A model generated the notes under the pieces. The model saw only the letters and a list, made by a program, of their open reading frames with translations, was not told the origin of the DNA and searched no databases. A stretch of DNA of 54,197 nt from the NCBI GenBank assembly GCA_039030075.1, contig JBCCEW010000034.1, forward strand, positions 1 to 54,197, in the 5' to 3' direction. Of this stretch, positions 41,395 through 51,200 are shown one piece after another (positions within the stretch are counted from its first letter, which is position 1; each line of letters starts with the position of its first letter). This stretch comes from Myxococcota bacterium. GTDB taxonomy: Bacteria; Myxococcota_A; UBA9160; SMWR01. A program made the position numbers and the translations under genes.

Positions 41395-42990
41395 CTACCC
41401 CTTCGGGTGGCGGCGCGACCACCAGGTGAACACGCCCAGAACGGCGATCAGCTCGGGCAGCACGAAGAGCGACGCCGAGCGGATGTTGCGGAACTCGTCC
41501 TCGGTCAGCTCCATGCGCGAGGCGCGCGACGTGTTCGGGCGGATCGAGATCGCCTCGACGTCGCCGATCAACCAGTTGGTCGCGTTGAGAAAGAGGTCCC
41601 GATTGCGGGCGGCGTCGAGGAATTCGTTCGACGCGAAGTTTGCGTCCCCGACCACGACGAGGCGGGGATCCGTGCCGTCGGCAGCCGAGACGTTGGGCGT
41701 GCCGGCGACCATGACCGGCACCGGACCCACGAGATCCTCGGGATCGATGCCCGCCGCGCCTTCCGCGTCGAGTCGCGCGAGATCGCGTTCGGCCCACGAC
41801 GATTCGCCCGTGAAGACGAGCTCGGTGAAGTTGCCGCTCGGGCCAGGCTGGGCGCTTCGCACCTCGTGGAACACGACCGGATCGTTGCGCGCGTCGCGGA
41901 AGTCGGCGGTGATCGGGTGTTCGAGGTCGAAGTCGCCGGCCAGGGGCGTCATTGCGCGCCCGAAGAGCGCGAGCGCGCGATCGACGACGATGTCGTCGCC
42001 CAGCGTCACGCCCCAGCCCGCGAGCTTCTCGGCGGCATCGCCCGGCGCGCGCGCATCGGAGAGCACCAGGAGCGCGCCGCCGCCGGCCAGGTAGCCCTCG
42101 AGCGCGGTCCACTCGTCGTCGAAGAGCGGCCGGGTCGGACCCGCCAGGATCACCACATCGGCGTCCGCGGGGACGCCGCCACCGCCCGCCAGGAGCAGAG
42201 ACTCGACCCGATAGTTCTCGTTGCGCAGGGCCTCGGCCGCGCGCACGTAACCGGACCGCTGGGCGCCCGCTTCGCCGTCGATCGCGCCCTCGCCGTGCCC
42301 CTGGATGAAGTAGACCGTCTTCTCGCCGGTACGGGTCAGCTTGACGAGCGCGTTGGTGACCGCGGTCTCGTCGAGCTCGGTGAGCTCCAATGCATCGCCA
42401 CCGACGGCGACCCGCACGAGTCCGCCCTGGCGCAGAGAATCCGCGGAGATCCCGTAGGTCTCGAGCAGCCCGGGGCGTTCGTTCGGATCGGCGTATTCGA
42501 CCTGGAAGCGATCGCTGAGGAAGGCATAGCGATCCAGCAGGGCGCGGGCCGGCGCCTGCTCGAAGGACGGAGCCAATACCAGGACCTGCGCGTCCTCTTC
42601 GAGCGCCTCGACGACCTTCTTCGTCTGGTCGGAGAGCGTGTGGATCTTCCCCTCGCTCCAGTCGAAGCGATGATGATACCGGGTGCCGATGAACCCCAGC
42701 ATGCCGAGGATGGCAATCCCCAGCAGAGTCGAGACCGCGGCATTGGTGCCGTACTTCCCGGCACGACGCGCCTCGCCGGAGGCCAACCGCTCGCGAACCG
42801 CGTCGAAGTTGAGCACCGCGGCCGCTACGAGGAGCGCGACGCCGAGCCCGAAGTTCCCGAAGATCCACCCGAGATCACCGCGAGAACCCACCGCGCTCGC
42901 ATCGCTGACGATCGCGACGACGAAACTCAACAGAGCGAAGACGACGCCAACGAGGCCAAGTCCACCCAAGAGCAGAGGCAATCTGTCCAT
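41395..42990 (-). CDS. GldG-like ABC-type transport auxiliary protein
   Basis: 531 residues. Two to three N-terminal membrane helices, then a large extracytoplasmic GldG/ABC-auxiliary domain beginning RFDWSEGKIHTLSDQTKKV, with QVEYADPNERPGLLETYGI and VYFIQGHGEGAID, and a final membrane helix (ASLFVLPELIAVLGVFTWW). In Bacteroidetes GldA-GldF-GldG form an ABC complex needed for gliding; similar cassettes occur in deltaproteobacteria with unproven roles. Confidence 0.88.
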   Translation of the reverse strand: MDRLPLLLGGLGLVGVVFALLSFVVAIVSDASAVGSRGDLGWIFGNFGLGVALLVAAAVLNFDAVRERLASGEARRAGKYGTNAAVSTLLGIAILGMLGFIGTRYHHRFDWSEGKIHTLSDQTKKVVEALEEDAQVLVLAPSFEQAPARALLDRYAFLSDRFQVEYADPNERPGLLETYGISADSLRQGGLVRVAVGGDALELTELDETAVTNALVKLTRTGEKTVYFIQGHGEGAIDGEAGAQRSGYVRAAEALRNENYRVESLLLAGGGGVPADADVVILAGPTRPLFDDEWTALEGYLAGGGALLVLSDARAPGDAAEKLAGWGVTLGDDIVVDRALALFGRAMTPLAGDFDLEHPITADFRDARNDPVVFHEVRSAQPGPSGNFTELVFTGESSWAERDLARLDAEGAAGIDPEDLVGPVPVMVAGTPNVSAADGTDPRLVVVGDANFASNEFLDAARNRDLFLNATNWLIGDVEAISIRPNTSRASRMELTEDEFRNIRSASLFVLPELIAVLGVFTWWSRRHPKG

Positions 42991-43005
42991 CGTTTTCTCC
43001 TAGGC

Positions 43006-43791
43006 CTATCGCCAACGCACAGATTCGACACTCGCCTTCGTCAGGAGCAGAAAGATGCCGATCATGACTCCGAAGTAGACCAGGTCAGCCGTATCGACGA
43101 GTCCACCGAGCATCGGCTGCATGTGCGCGGTGGTCGAGAACCACGCCAGCACGCTCGCGATGGCGGAATCGCTGCCCAAGACTCCGAGCTGAGTGATCGC
43201 GGGCAGGATCAAGAGCATCAGCAACAGCACGAAGGCCAGGAAGAAGGCGATGATCTGACTGCGCGTGATCGACGAGGCGAAGACCCCGATCGACACGTAC
43301 GTCCAGCCCATCAGAAGAACGCCAAGTAGACCCGTCAGGATCTTGCCGACCTCGGGATCTCCGAAGAAGAAGAGCAACGCCGGAAACAGCCCGAGCATCG
43401 CGACCAGGAGTCCGACGAAGCCCGCTCCGGCGGCGAACTTCCCGAGGACGATGTCCCAGATCGTCAATGGACTCGTCATCAAGAGCTCTTCGGTCCCGTT
43501 CGCTTTCTCGGACGCGAACAGGCCCATCGTGATGCCGGGGACCAGGAAAAGGAAGACCACGAGCATGGAGTCGAAGAATGGCGCCAGCAAGACATCGGCC
43601 AGGTTGATCAGCTCGAGCGAAGCGAAGTCCTGACGCTGCTGGTAGTAGATCAACGCCTTCCCGAAGTTCGAAACTCCGATGATGAAGAAAAGCCCTGCCG
43701 TGACCGCGAACAAGCTCATCACGACGTAGGCGACCGGCGAAACGAAGAGCGAACGGAGATCGCGCCAGGCGACGGTGGTGGCGTGCTTCAC
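43006..43791 (-). CDS. ABC-2 type permease (GldF-like)
   Basis: 261 residues from GTG 43791, overlapping the ATPase stop (GTGA). Six predicted membrane helices; the cytoplasmic loop FASEKANGTEELLMTSPLTIWDIVLGKF is typical of ABC-2/GldF permeases. It pairs with the ATPase upstream and the GldG-like protein downstream. Exported substrate, if any, is unknown. Confidence 0.9.
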   Translation of the reverse strand: MKHATTVAWRDLRSLFVSPVAYVVMSLFAVTAGLFFIIGVSNFGKALIYYQQRQDFASLELINLADVLLAPFFDSMLVVFLFLVPGITMGLFASEKANGTEELLMTSPLTIWDIVLGKFAAGAGFVGLLVAMLGLFPALLFFFGDPEVGKILTGLLGVLLMGWTYVSIGVFASSITRSQIIAFFLAFVLLLMLLILPAITQLGVLGSDSAIASVLAWFSTTAHMQPMLGGLVDTADLVYFGVMIGIFLLLTKASVESVRWR

Positions 43792-44546
43792 GGGCTGGCC
43801 TCCGGCGCGGCCGGTGCCGCGACGTCCATGGCCGTCTCGCGCGCGAAGAGCTGCTCGAGCCCCTGCCCGTCCCGCGTGAGCTCGGCGAGCGGCGCGTCGA
43901 CCGTCTTCTGACCGCGGTTGATCATCACGATGCGCCGACAGATCGCCTCGACCTCGGGAAGGATGTGGGTCGACAGGATCACGGTCTGCTGTTCGTCGCC
44001 TTCCCCGCTGGCGAGACTCGCGATCAGGGCGCGAATCTCGCCGATCTGGATCGGATCGAGGCCCACCGTCGGCTCGTCCAGGATCAGCACCTTCGGATCG
44101 TGGACGATCGCCTGGGCCAGACCGACGCGCTGGCGGTAGCCCTTCGACAGCGAGCCGATCACCCGCAGGCCGACGTCGGCCAGGCCGCAGCGCTCGAGTG
44201 CGCGCTCGACCGCCCCCTTGCGCTCCGCGCGGGGCACGTCCTTGATGCGCGCCACGTAGTCGACGTAGGAAGCGACCGTCATTTCGGGGTAGACCGGCGG
44301 CGTCTCGGGCAGGTAGCCGATGGCGCGACGCGCTTCGAGCGGCGCCTCGAAGATGTCGTGACCCGCGATCCGCACCGAGCCTTCGGTCGGCGGCAGGAAG
44401 CCTGTCAACATGCGCATCGTGGTGGTTTTCCCAGCACCGTTCGGGCCCAGAAAGCCCACCACTTCTCCGCGTCCGATCTCGAAGGAGACATCGCCCACGG
44501 CGACGATGTCTCCGTATCGCTTCGAGAGGTTCTTCGCCTCGATCAT
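43788..44546 (-). CDS. ABC transporter ATP-binding protein (GldA-like)
   Basis: 252 residues. Walker A GPNGAGKTT (34-42), a signature region LSKGYRQRVGLAQAI (a variant LSGGQ), Walker B VLILDEPTVGLDP, and STHILPEVEAICRR containing the switch His. First gene of the minus-strand operon ATPase-permease-GldG-DUF4340-lipoprotein; a near-consensus promoter lies about 220 bases upstream. Confidence 0.93.
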   Translation of the reverse strand: MIEAKNLSKRYGDIVAVGDVSFEIGRGEVVGFLGPNGAGKTTTMRMLTGFLPPTEGSVRIAGHDIFEAPLEARRAIGYLPETPPVYPEMTVASYVDYVARIKDVPRAERKGAVERALERCGLADVGLRVIGSLSKGYRQRVGLAQAIVHDPKVLILDEPTVGLDPIQIGEIRALIASLASGEGDEQQTVILSTHILPEVEAICRRIVMINRGQKTVDAPLAELTRDGQGLEQLFARETAMDVAAPAAPEASP

Positions 44547-44775
44547 CCTGGGTTGGCTTCCTCATGGACGCGCAGCGGTGTCACCGCGCGTCGGTCTGCC
44601 GCCTCTCGGCGTTCGGCCGAACCGGCCTTCAGCGCGGGCGCGCGGCGTGCCCCATCCACGTCTCGCAGCCGGTCCCGGTGAAGGTGTGTCTCCAAGCGTC
44701 TCATGGCCGAAGGAATGGATCGGGGGAGGCGAATGGGAGGGAGTGCCACGCAGCGCTCCGGTGCAGCGGACGCGT

Positions 44776-44804
44776 ACTATACGAGTCGCCCGTGTGTTTG
44801 CCAA
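44776..44804 (-). promoter_or_regulatory. sigma-70-type promoter of the Gld-like ABC operon
   Basis: Read on the minus strand: -35 TTGGCA (44804-44799), 17-nt spacer, -10 TATAGT (44781-44776). This is the best consensus match seen in the window. The predicted start is near 44769, giving a leader of about 220 nt before the ATPase ATG. The 324-base divergent gap holds only this and the hairpin at 44832-44868. Confidence 0.65.
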
Positions 44805-44831
44805 CGCGCCGGGGGCTGGCTCCGCGCGCTT

Positions 44832-44868
44832 CTGGCAGGCCGGAGGCGCAAGGGTATCCTCCTGCCAG
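44832..44868 (+). promoter_or_regulatory. hairpin overlapping the ribosome-binding region of the small secreted ORF
   Basis: CTGGCAGG (44832-44839) is complementary to CCTGCCAG (44861-44868), with an inner AGG/CCT extension. The 3' arm ends 2 bases before the ATG at 44871, in the place where a Shine-Dalgarno would be expected and is not seen. It might control translation. Confidence 0.4.
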
Positions 44869-44870
44869 AT

Positions 44871-45203
44871 ATGGGTTTTTCGACGTTTCGGCGATCGCGC
44901 CCGGCCACGCTCCCGCGGCCCCGCGCAGCGCGCTCCTGGCGCCGCGCCCGCCGTGCCGCGAGCGCCCCGCTCGCGCTGGTGTTGACGCTGCTAGCGCTCG
45001 GGGCGACCGGGATGGCCGAACCGGCGTCTTCGCCCGAAGCGGCCAAAGCCGAGGCGCGCCGCCAGGCCGCGAAGAGCTGGGCCGGACGCTTCTGCACGAC
45101 GGACTGCCGACCCCGAGCGGTGTCGGCGTGGAGCTCGGCGGCCTTCGCGGTCGTGATGCTGGCGGTCGTCGTCGGAGCCCGGCGCCCCAGCGACGAGTCC
45201 TGA
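44871..45203 (+). CDS. small hypothetical protein with signal-like and C-terminal membrane segments
   Basis: 110 residues from ATG 44871. An Arg/Pro-rich N-terminus is followed by a hydrophobic stretch (PLALVLTLLALGATGMA) resembling a signal peptide or first helix, a short charged region with two cysteines (FCTTDC), and a C-terminal membrane helix (AAFAVVMLAVVVGA). No family recognised. It lies 27 bases upstream of the WaaP-like kinase gene and may be co-expressed. No clear Shine-Dalgarno; a hairpin ends 2 bases upstream. Confidence 0.45.
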   Translation: MGFSTFRRSRPATLPRPRAARSWRRARRAASAPLALVLTLLALGATGMAEPASSPEAAKAEARRQAAKSWAGRFCTTDCRPRAVSAWSSAAFAVVMLAVVVGARRPSDES

Positions 45204-45230
45204 CCCGCACGAAGAGGGGGGAGAACGGGC

Positions 45231-46631
45231 GTGGAATGGCTGGCCGGTGACCCGCAGCGGCGCGAGGCCCTGGAGCCGGTCCTGGAACGGCTGGGCCGCG
45301 GCGAGGCCGTCACCTGGATCCGCCAGCGCCTGGGTCGTCGCTCACTCGCGCAGGGCACGCTTCCCGACGGCACGCCCTGTTTCCTGAAGCTCTACCTGTC
45401 CAACCCGAAACACCCCTGGCGCGACGCGTGGAAGCGCCGCCTCCACCTCTCCACCCCGGAGCGAGAGTGGCGCACCGCGATGCGACTCCGTGCCGCCGGC
45501 GTCCGGGTCCCCGAACCCTGGGCCCACGTCCGGCTCGATACGGGACAGGACGTGCTGGTCACCGAGTGGATCGAAGGACACCCCCTCGACGCGGCGCTCC
45601 GCACCACGCCGACCGAGCGCCATGCGCTGCTCCACCAGGTCGGCGAACTCGTGCGCGAGCTCCACGCAGCCGGCTTCGCCCACCGCGACCTCCACCGTGA
45701 GAACGTGCTCATCGCGGAAGGCGTCCCCTGGTTGATCGACCTCCAGGCCGTGACGCGGCTGGCGACGCCGCGACTCCAGCTCCGCGACCTCGGCCACCTC
45801 GATCACTCGCTGCGTCGCACCCTCTCGTTCCCCGACCGCGTTCGGCTGCGTGCCGCCGCTCTGGCCCTCGAGCGTCCCTTCGACGAACGCGCCCGCCAGC
45901 AGCTCCGGGCGGTGGGCCGAGCGTCGCTGTCACGGGCCCGTCGCCACGCCCGGAGCCGAGCGGCGCGCAGCCTGCGACCGGGTCGGCGCGCGCGACGCTT
46001 CGAGGTGGCGGGCGGAACCGGGCTGATCGATCGTGAGCTCGACGCCGCCGCGGTCGAAAGCGCCTTGTCTGCCGAACCCGCTCGGGACGACGGACTCGAA
46101 CTCGCGGTGTTTCCCGGAGGGCCCGGCGATCTGTGGCGGGGCAGCGCGGCGCGCCGCGCCTGGGAGGCGGCACATGCCCTCGAGGCGTCGGACATTCCGC
46201 ACATCCGACCGCGTGCGTTCGTCGAGTGGCGGCGGCTGGGCTGGCCTGTGCGCTCGGCCCTGGTGATGGATCGCGAGGCACGGGCGGCGCTCCCCGCCGA
46301 GGACGCCCTCGATGCCGAGACCACCCTGTGGATTCAGCTCCACGAATCCGGGTTCCGCACACCGGGGCTCGAAGGCGCGCCGCCTCAGGTCTTCGCCCTC
46401 GCGGACGGTGCCGCGGCGGCGGTGGCGGATCTCACCCGCGTCCAGTTCGCGGGGCGACTGACCAACACCGAGCGACGCGAGAGCTTCCATGCGCTGCAAC
46501 ACCGCTGGCAAGCCAGCGGGATCGGGGAGCAGGCGCTCCACCGCGCTCAGCAGCGCTACTCGCGACGACTGCCGCTCTCGATCGAAGCACTTCGGCGCGA
46601 CGCGCTGCGGGAGCGCGTCCGCAAGCGCTGA
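45231..46631 (+). CDS. WaaP/Kdo-kinase family protein: kinase plus pseudokinase
   Basis: 466 residues, about twice the usual lipopolysaccharide kinase length. Residues 1 to about 240 form an active-looking kinase: FLKLY (Lys53), GFAHRDLHRENVL with Asp153 and Asn158, and WLIDLQ (Asp170 in place of DFG). The second half (about 250-460) repeats the pattern (ALVMDRE; LHESGFRTPGL; AAVADLTRVQFAGRL) but has lost the HRD Asp and catalytic Asn. The first half likely phosphorylates a lipid A-core sugar; the second could be regulatory. Confidence 0.75.
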   Translation: MEWLAGDPQRREALEPVLERLGRGEAVTWIRQRLGRRSLAQGTLPDGTPCFLKLYLSNPKHPWRDAWKRRLHLSTPEREWRTAMRLRAAGVRVPEPWAHVRLDTGQDVLVTEWIEGHPLDAALRTTPTERHALLHQVGELVRELHAAGFAHRDLHRENVLIAEGVPWLIDLQAVTRLATPRLQLRDLGHLDHSLRRTLSFPDRVRLRAAALALERPFDERARQQLRAVGRASLSRARRHARSRAARSLRPGRRARRFEVAGGTGLIDRELDAAAVESALSAEPARDDGLELAVFPGGPGDLWRGSAARRAWEAAHALEASDIPHIRPRAFVEWRRLGWPVRSALVMDREARAALPAEDALDAETTLWIQLHESGFRTPGLEGAPPQVFALADGAAAAVADLTRVQFAGRLTNTERRESFHALQHRWQASGIGEQALHRAQQRYSRRLPLSIEALRRDALRERVRKR

Positions 46632-46662
46632 GCCCGGGGGCGCGCTGGGCCGCCGGGCACGC

Positions 46663-46971
46663 TCAGGAAGCGGCGATCGTCACCCAGCGGTAGTAGCTCG
46701 ACGATCCCGTGACGTGGCCGCCCTCGCCCATCTCGTACTGGAGCTCGCGGGCGAAGCGACTTCCGCGCACGATCTCCTTGAAAGCGTCGAGTTTCGTCTC
46801 GGGATCCTCGGGGTTGAGGCCATGGAAGACGATCTCGATGCGCTCCTTCGCGGCCAAAACGTTCAGCACCAGCGTCGCGAGGGTGAAGAGCTTTCCGATG
46901 CCCTCGATGGCTTCGACGGAGAAGCACGGCACGTCGACCTGGGAAAGCTCGAATCCGTACTCGAGGCGCAT
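46663..46971 (-). CDS. hypothetical protein
   Basis: 102 residues from ATG 46971, with GGAG upstream; a longer frame to 47097 has a non-typical Pro/Arg-rich extension. A soluble alpha/beta protein (MRLEYGFELSQVDVPCFSVEA; LFTLATLVLNVLAAKERIEIVF; GHVTGSSSYYRWVTIAAS). No motif I recognise. It sits between convergent/divergent neighbours and appears monocistronic. Confidence 0.55.
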   Translation of the reverse strand: MRLEYGFELSQVDVPCFSVEAIEGIGKLFTLATLVLNVLAAKERIEIVFHGLNPEDPETKLDAFKEIVRGSRFARELQYEMGEGGHVTGSSSYYRWVTIAAS

Positions 46972-47149
46972 GCTCGACTCCGTGGGGTGGGCCGTCCTCG
47001 TCGGAACGGGGCGTGGCAGAGGTGCGAAGAAGAGGGCCAAGCGCGCCGGGTGGGTGGCGGCCTGGAGGGCGTCGCAGAGTGACGGCGGCGTGAACACGTG
47101 TCAAGTCATCCGCTTCGCAGGAAGCGGCCCGGTCGAGTAGCTTCGGCGC

Positions 47150-48211
47150 ATGACGACGCCCCCCGGCATTCACCTCGAGAACGTCACCCGCTTCTTCCGC
47201 GAGAGCGTGCCCGGCGGCGACGCCCCGCTCTCCTTCTCCATGATCAGCGGCGGTCGCTCCAACCTCACCTATCGCGTCGACATGGGCGACCAGGCCGTCG
47301 CGCTGCGCCGCCCTCCCCTCGGTCATGTGCTGCCCACGGCCCACGACATGCGGCGCGAGTTCCGCGTGCTCTCCGCGCTCGCCGAGACCGCGCTCCCGGT
47401 GCCGCGCCCGCTCGCCCTCTGCGAGGACCCGGAGGTCAACGAGCACCCCTTCTACGTGATGGAGTTCCGGTCGGGCATCGTGCTGCAGGATCGCATTCCT
47501 GAGGGCTACCTCGAAGATCCCGCCGATCGCGGCCGAACCAGCCAGGCCGTGGTGGACACCCTCGCTGCGCTGCACGCGGTCGACGTCGACGCAGTCGGTC
47601 TCGGCGACTTCGGCAAGCCCGACGGGTACCTGGCGCGGCAGGTGTCTCGCTGGGGGAAGCAATGGGCGTCGAACCAGACGGCGCCCCTGCCCGAGATCGA
47701 CACGCTCCTCGAGCGACTCGGCGCAGCCCTCCCCGAGCACTCGGACAAAGCGCTCGTTCACGGCGACTACCGCCTCGGCAACCTGGCCCTCGACGCCGAA
47801 GACCCCGGCCGCGTCGCTGCGATCTTCGACTGGGAGATGGCCACCCTGGGCGACCCGCTCGCGGATCTCGGCTACACGCTGATCTACTGGACCGAGCCGA
47901 ACGATCCCCAGCCGCGCGGCTCGATCGCGGCGGTCGGCGCGGTCACCGCGAAGCCCGGCTTCTTCACGCGCGACCAGCTCATCGAAGCGTACGCCCGCGC
48001 CAGCGGACGCGACGTGACCGCCATCGACTTCTACCAGGTGCTCGCGCTCACGAAGCTCGCGGTGATCTCCGAGGGCATCCTCAAGCGCTTTCAACAGGGC
48101 AAGACGGCCGGCGAGGGCTTCGAGAACATGAACCGCGCCGCCGAGCCGCTGGCCCAGCACGCCCTGACGATCGCCGAGGCGTCCTCGAACCCGAAGCTGC
48201 GCGGCGCCTAG
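47150..48211 (+). CDS. aminoglycoside phosphotransferase (APH)-fold family protein
   Basis: 353 residues. Kinase-like motifs: GGRSNLTYRV near the N-terminus, ALVHGDYRLGNL (catalytic Asp and Asn) and AIFDWEMATLGDPLADLGY (metal Asp). This pattern is that of the ACAD10/11-type phosphotransferases usually found with acyl-CoA dehydrogenases in fatty acid or steroid breakdown, rather than true antibiotic-resistance enzymes. No acyl-CoA dehydrogenase is adjacent here. Confidence 0.87.
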   Translation: MTTPPGIHLENVTRFFRESVPGGDAPLSFSMISGGRSNLTYRVDMGDQAVALRRPPLGHVLPTAHDMRREFRVLSALAETALPVPRPLALCEDPEVNEHPFYVMEFRSGIVLQDRIPEGYLEDPADRGRTSQAVVDTLAALHAVDVDAVGLGDFGKPDGYLARQVSRWGKQWASNQTAPLPEIDTLLERLGAALPEHSDKALVHGDYRLGNLALDAEDPGRVAAIFDWEMATLGDPLADLGYTLIYWTEPNDPQPRGSIAAVGAVTAKPGFFTRDQLIEAYARASGRDVTAIDFYQVLALTKLAVISEGILKRFQQGKTAGEGFENMNRAAEPLAQHALTIAEASSNPKLRGA

Positions 48212-48227
48212 GCGCGGCCCCCGCCCA

Positions 48228-51200
48228 TCAGCGGCGTGGCAGGATCGAGCTGATCTTCCACTGACCACCGCCGGTATGAATGACGGTCGCCGTCATCGGT
48301 ACGGGCTCGCTCTTCGTCGTCATGCGCGACCCGACGGCGTCGACTTCCTGGTCGAAATCGATCGACACGACGTCACGGGTGACGTCGATGCCGTGGCGCG
48401 CGATCTGGACATCGATGCGATCGGCGTGCTCGAAGAGCTGCTGCATCGCCTCTCGCTGCTTCGGATTCATGATCCACACCGCGGACAACGCCTCGAGATC
48501 CTGCGCCTCGTAGGCACTCCGGTAGCGATCGAGGGCCGCGATCGCGCCCTTCTCGGGGTCGAGGCGCGAGGGCTTCGGCGTCGTGGTCGGCTTCGGCGTT
48601 GGGCGAGGTGTCGGCTTCGGGACAGGTGCCACCGCGACCCGCTTCTCGAACACCTCGACGCGACGCTCGACGCGGGTCCGCGCGCCACTCGCATCGACCG
48701 CCCGCGCACTCACGACGTAGTTGCCCGCGCGCGACGGGCGGAAGGTGTAGCGGCTGCCCTGAGCCACCGTGCGTCCGTCCACAGCGAACTCCGTTCGCAC
48801 AGGCTCGCCATCCGGGTCGCTGGCGTCGACCCGGAACTCGCGGCTGTCGCCGAGCTCGAGCCGCGTGCGCGCCTCGTCGGGGTACACGCGGAGCGTGGGG
48901 GCGCGGTTGCGGAACGCGACGGCCCACGCCGCTTCGACCCGACCGCCCTGGCCGTCGCGCACTTCGACCTCGATCCTGGTGTCGGCGTCGGGGCTCAGCA
49001 CCAGCTCGGATCCGGACGCGTCGAGGCGCCGACCATCGCGTCGCCAGCGGTACTCGAGAGTGTCCCCATTGGGGTCACTCGCCTCGACCGAGAACGCGAT
49101 CGTCTCGTTGCGGTGCACGCGCACCTGATCGGCCGCGGGCTCGCGCGCGACGATCCGCGGGGGTCGCGGGAGGTTCTGCAGGTAGGCGCGTTCGCTCTCG
49201 GCGGCGCTCGCGAAGCGCTCCTTGGCGATCCGGAAGTGGGCGAGCGCCGTCGGCGCGTCCCGTGCGACCAATGCCTCGTCGCCGGTGACCTGGGCCGCTC
49301 CGCCGGCCGCACAGTCCTGGGCCGCACTCTCGCTCAGCCCGGCACACGCCTCGGGGAGGCGTTCGGCCGCCATGCGTGCCTCGACCTGGAGCGCGCGGGC
49401 CTCGGCGAGGGCTCCGACCGACGCTTCGCGCGCCACCCGGAACTGTTCGCTCGCCGCCCGGAAGTCGCGTTCGGCAGCCGCGTACTGCTTCGCTTCCAGA
49501 GCCTCGGTCGCGCGCGTCTGGAGGGCCTCGGCAGCACCGATCTCCGCAGAAGCCGATGCCCCCGCACCGGCGGACAACGCGGCGTCGCGTTCGCGGGTGG
49601 CCGCGCCCGACGCGGCCAGGGCCGCCCGGCTGGCACCCAGGTCCGAGAGCAGACTCTCGAGCAAACCGATCGAATTCTCGTAGGCCGTGCTGGCCGTCGC
49701 CCACTCGCCCCGCTCCCAGGCGGCCTGGGCCTCGTCGAGACTCGCCTGCACGACCCCGAGGTCGTCGAGCTCCGAGCGCGCACGCGCCTCGAGCGACTCG
49801 GTCTTCTGGCGCAGGCGACCGGCCGGCGCGATCTCCCGCGCGGTCGCGAAGAACGCCTCGGCGGTGCGGTAGCGCTCGACGGCGCCCAGGAAATCGTCGT
49901 TCGCGCGCTGGGTCTCGGCCTGACCGAAGGCGACCAGACCGGCGTTCAGCACGTCGCGAAACGCCGCCACCTCGGCGGTGTCGGCCTCGGCGGCCTGGCG
50001 CGCGGCCGACGCACTGGTGCGCGCGATCTCCGCGAGTCGCGGCAGCTCGGTGGCGAGCTCGGCTTCCACCGCCGACAGCGCTTCTCGCGCACCGGGCAGT
50101 GCGCCGATCCGGGCGAGTTCCGCCTCGGCCACCGCGCACGCCCCGAGTTCCGGGTCGGGCGGCGCGATGCGCTCGAGCGCGAGTTCGAACCCCGGCCAGC
50201 TCGTCTTCGCGAGTTCCGGCCCGCCGGCCGTCCGATAGAGGCTCGCCCGATCACGCACGGCCGTCGCGATCGGATCGACGCGCGCGTGCAGGTGTTCGCC
50301 GGTCAAGCGGGCGCAGGCGGCGCGGTAGGTCTGGGCCGCCTGCTCCAGCGCCTCCATCGCATCCACGTGACGCTCCTCGTCGATCGCCTCGCGTCCCTGG
50401 GAACGAAACACCTGCGCGGCCGCGACCCCTTCGCGCAAGCCACTCAGGAGCTCGGCGGACGGGGCGGGTTCGAGGGTCGCGCTCTCGAAGAGCAGCGAGG
50501 CGGCCCGGCGTTCGAGTTCGTCGATCTCCTGCAGTCGATCGCGCGCGAGATCGAGAGCCGCCGGCGGCCAGAGCATCACTGCCGCGACGATCGCCGCGAC
50601 CACCCCCGCTCCGGCCCCCGCGCCGAGCGCCAGGCGTCGCCAATCGTCGCTCTTCCCAGCGTCGTACACGGCCTCGTAGAGGGCCTCGTGCATCTCGCGG
50701 GCGTCCGCATAGCGGGCGTCGGGGTCCAGGCGACACGCCTTCGTGATCACCCTGCGCAGCGCGGGCGGCACGTCGTTCGGGTAGTCGAAGGACAGTTCCT
50801 TCCCCGAGTGCAGGAGACCCCCCAGATACAGGAGGACGTCGGACCCGCTCGAGGTGTCGATGTCGTCGACCCCGTCCCAGACCGTCGTTCCCGTGAGCAC
50901 CTGGTAGAGCGACAGCCCGACGGAGTAGACGTCGACCCGCGGCGTGAGGTTGCGCCCCCGGGCCTGCTCGGGCGCCATGTAGAGCGCCGTCCCCACGGCC
51001 ATACCGGTGCGCGTGACGCCGGCACGGTCGGTCTGGCGCGCGATCCCCAGATCGGCCACCAGGGCGCGTCCATCCGTGGTCTGCAGGACGTTCGCCGGTT
51101 TGATGTCCCGGTGCACGACGCCGCGGTCGTGCAAGACCGCCAACCCAGCGAGCACGTCGAGGAAGAGCGGCCCCGCCTCGGCGGTCGTCATCACCCCACG

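Noticed and set aside
40717-43329. 870-codon ORF antisense to the Gld-like operon
   Set aside because: Shadow of three recognisable genes on the minus strand; no domain.
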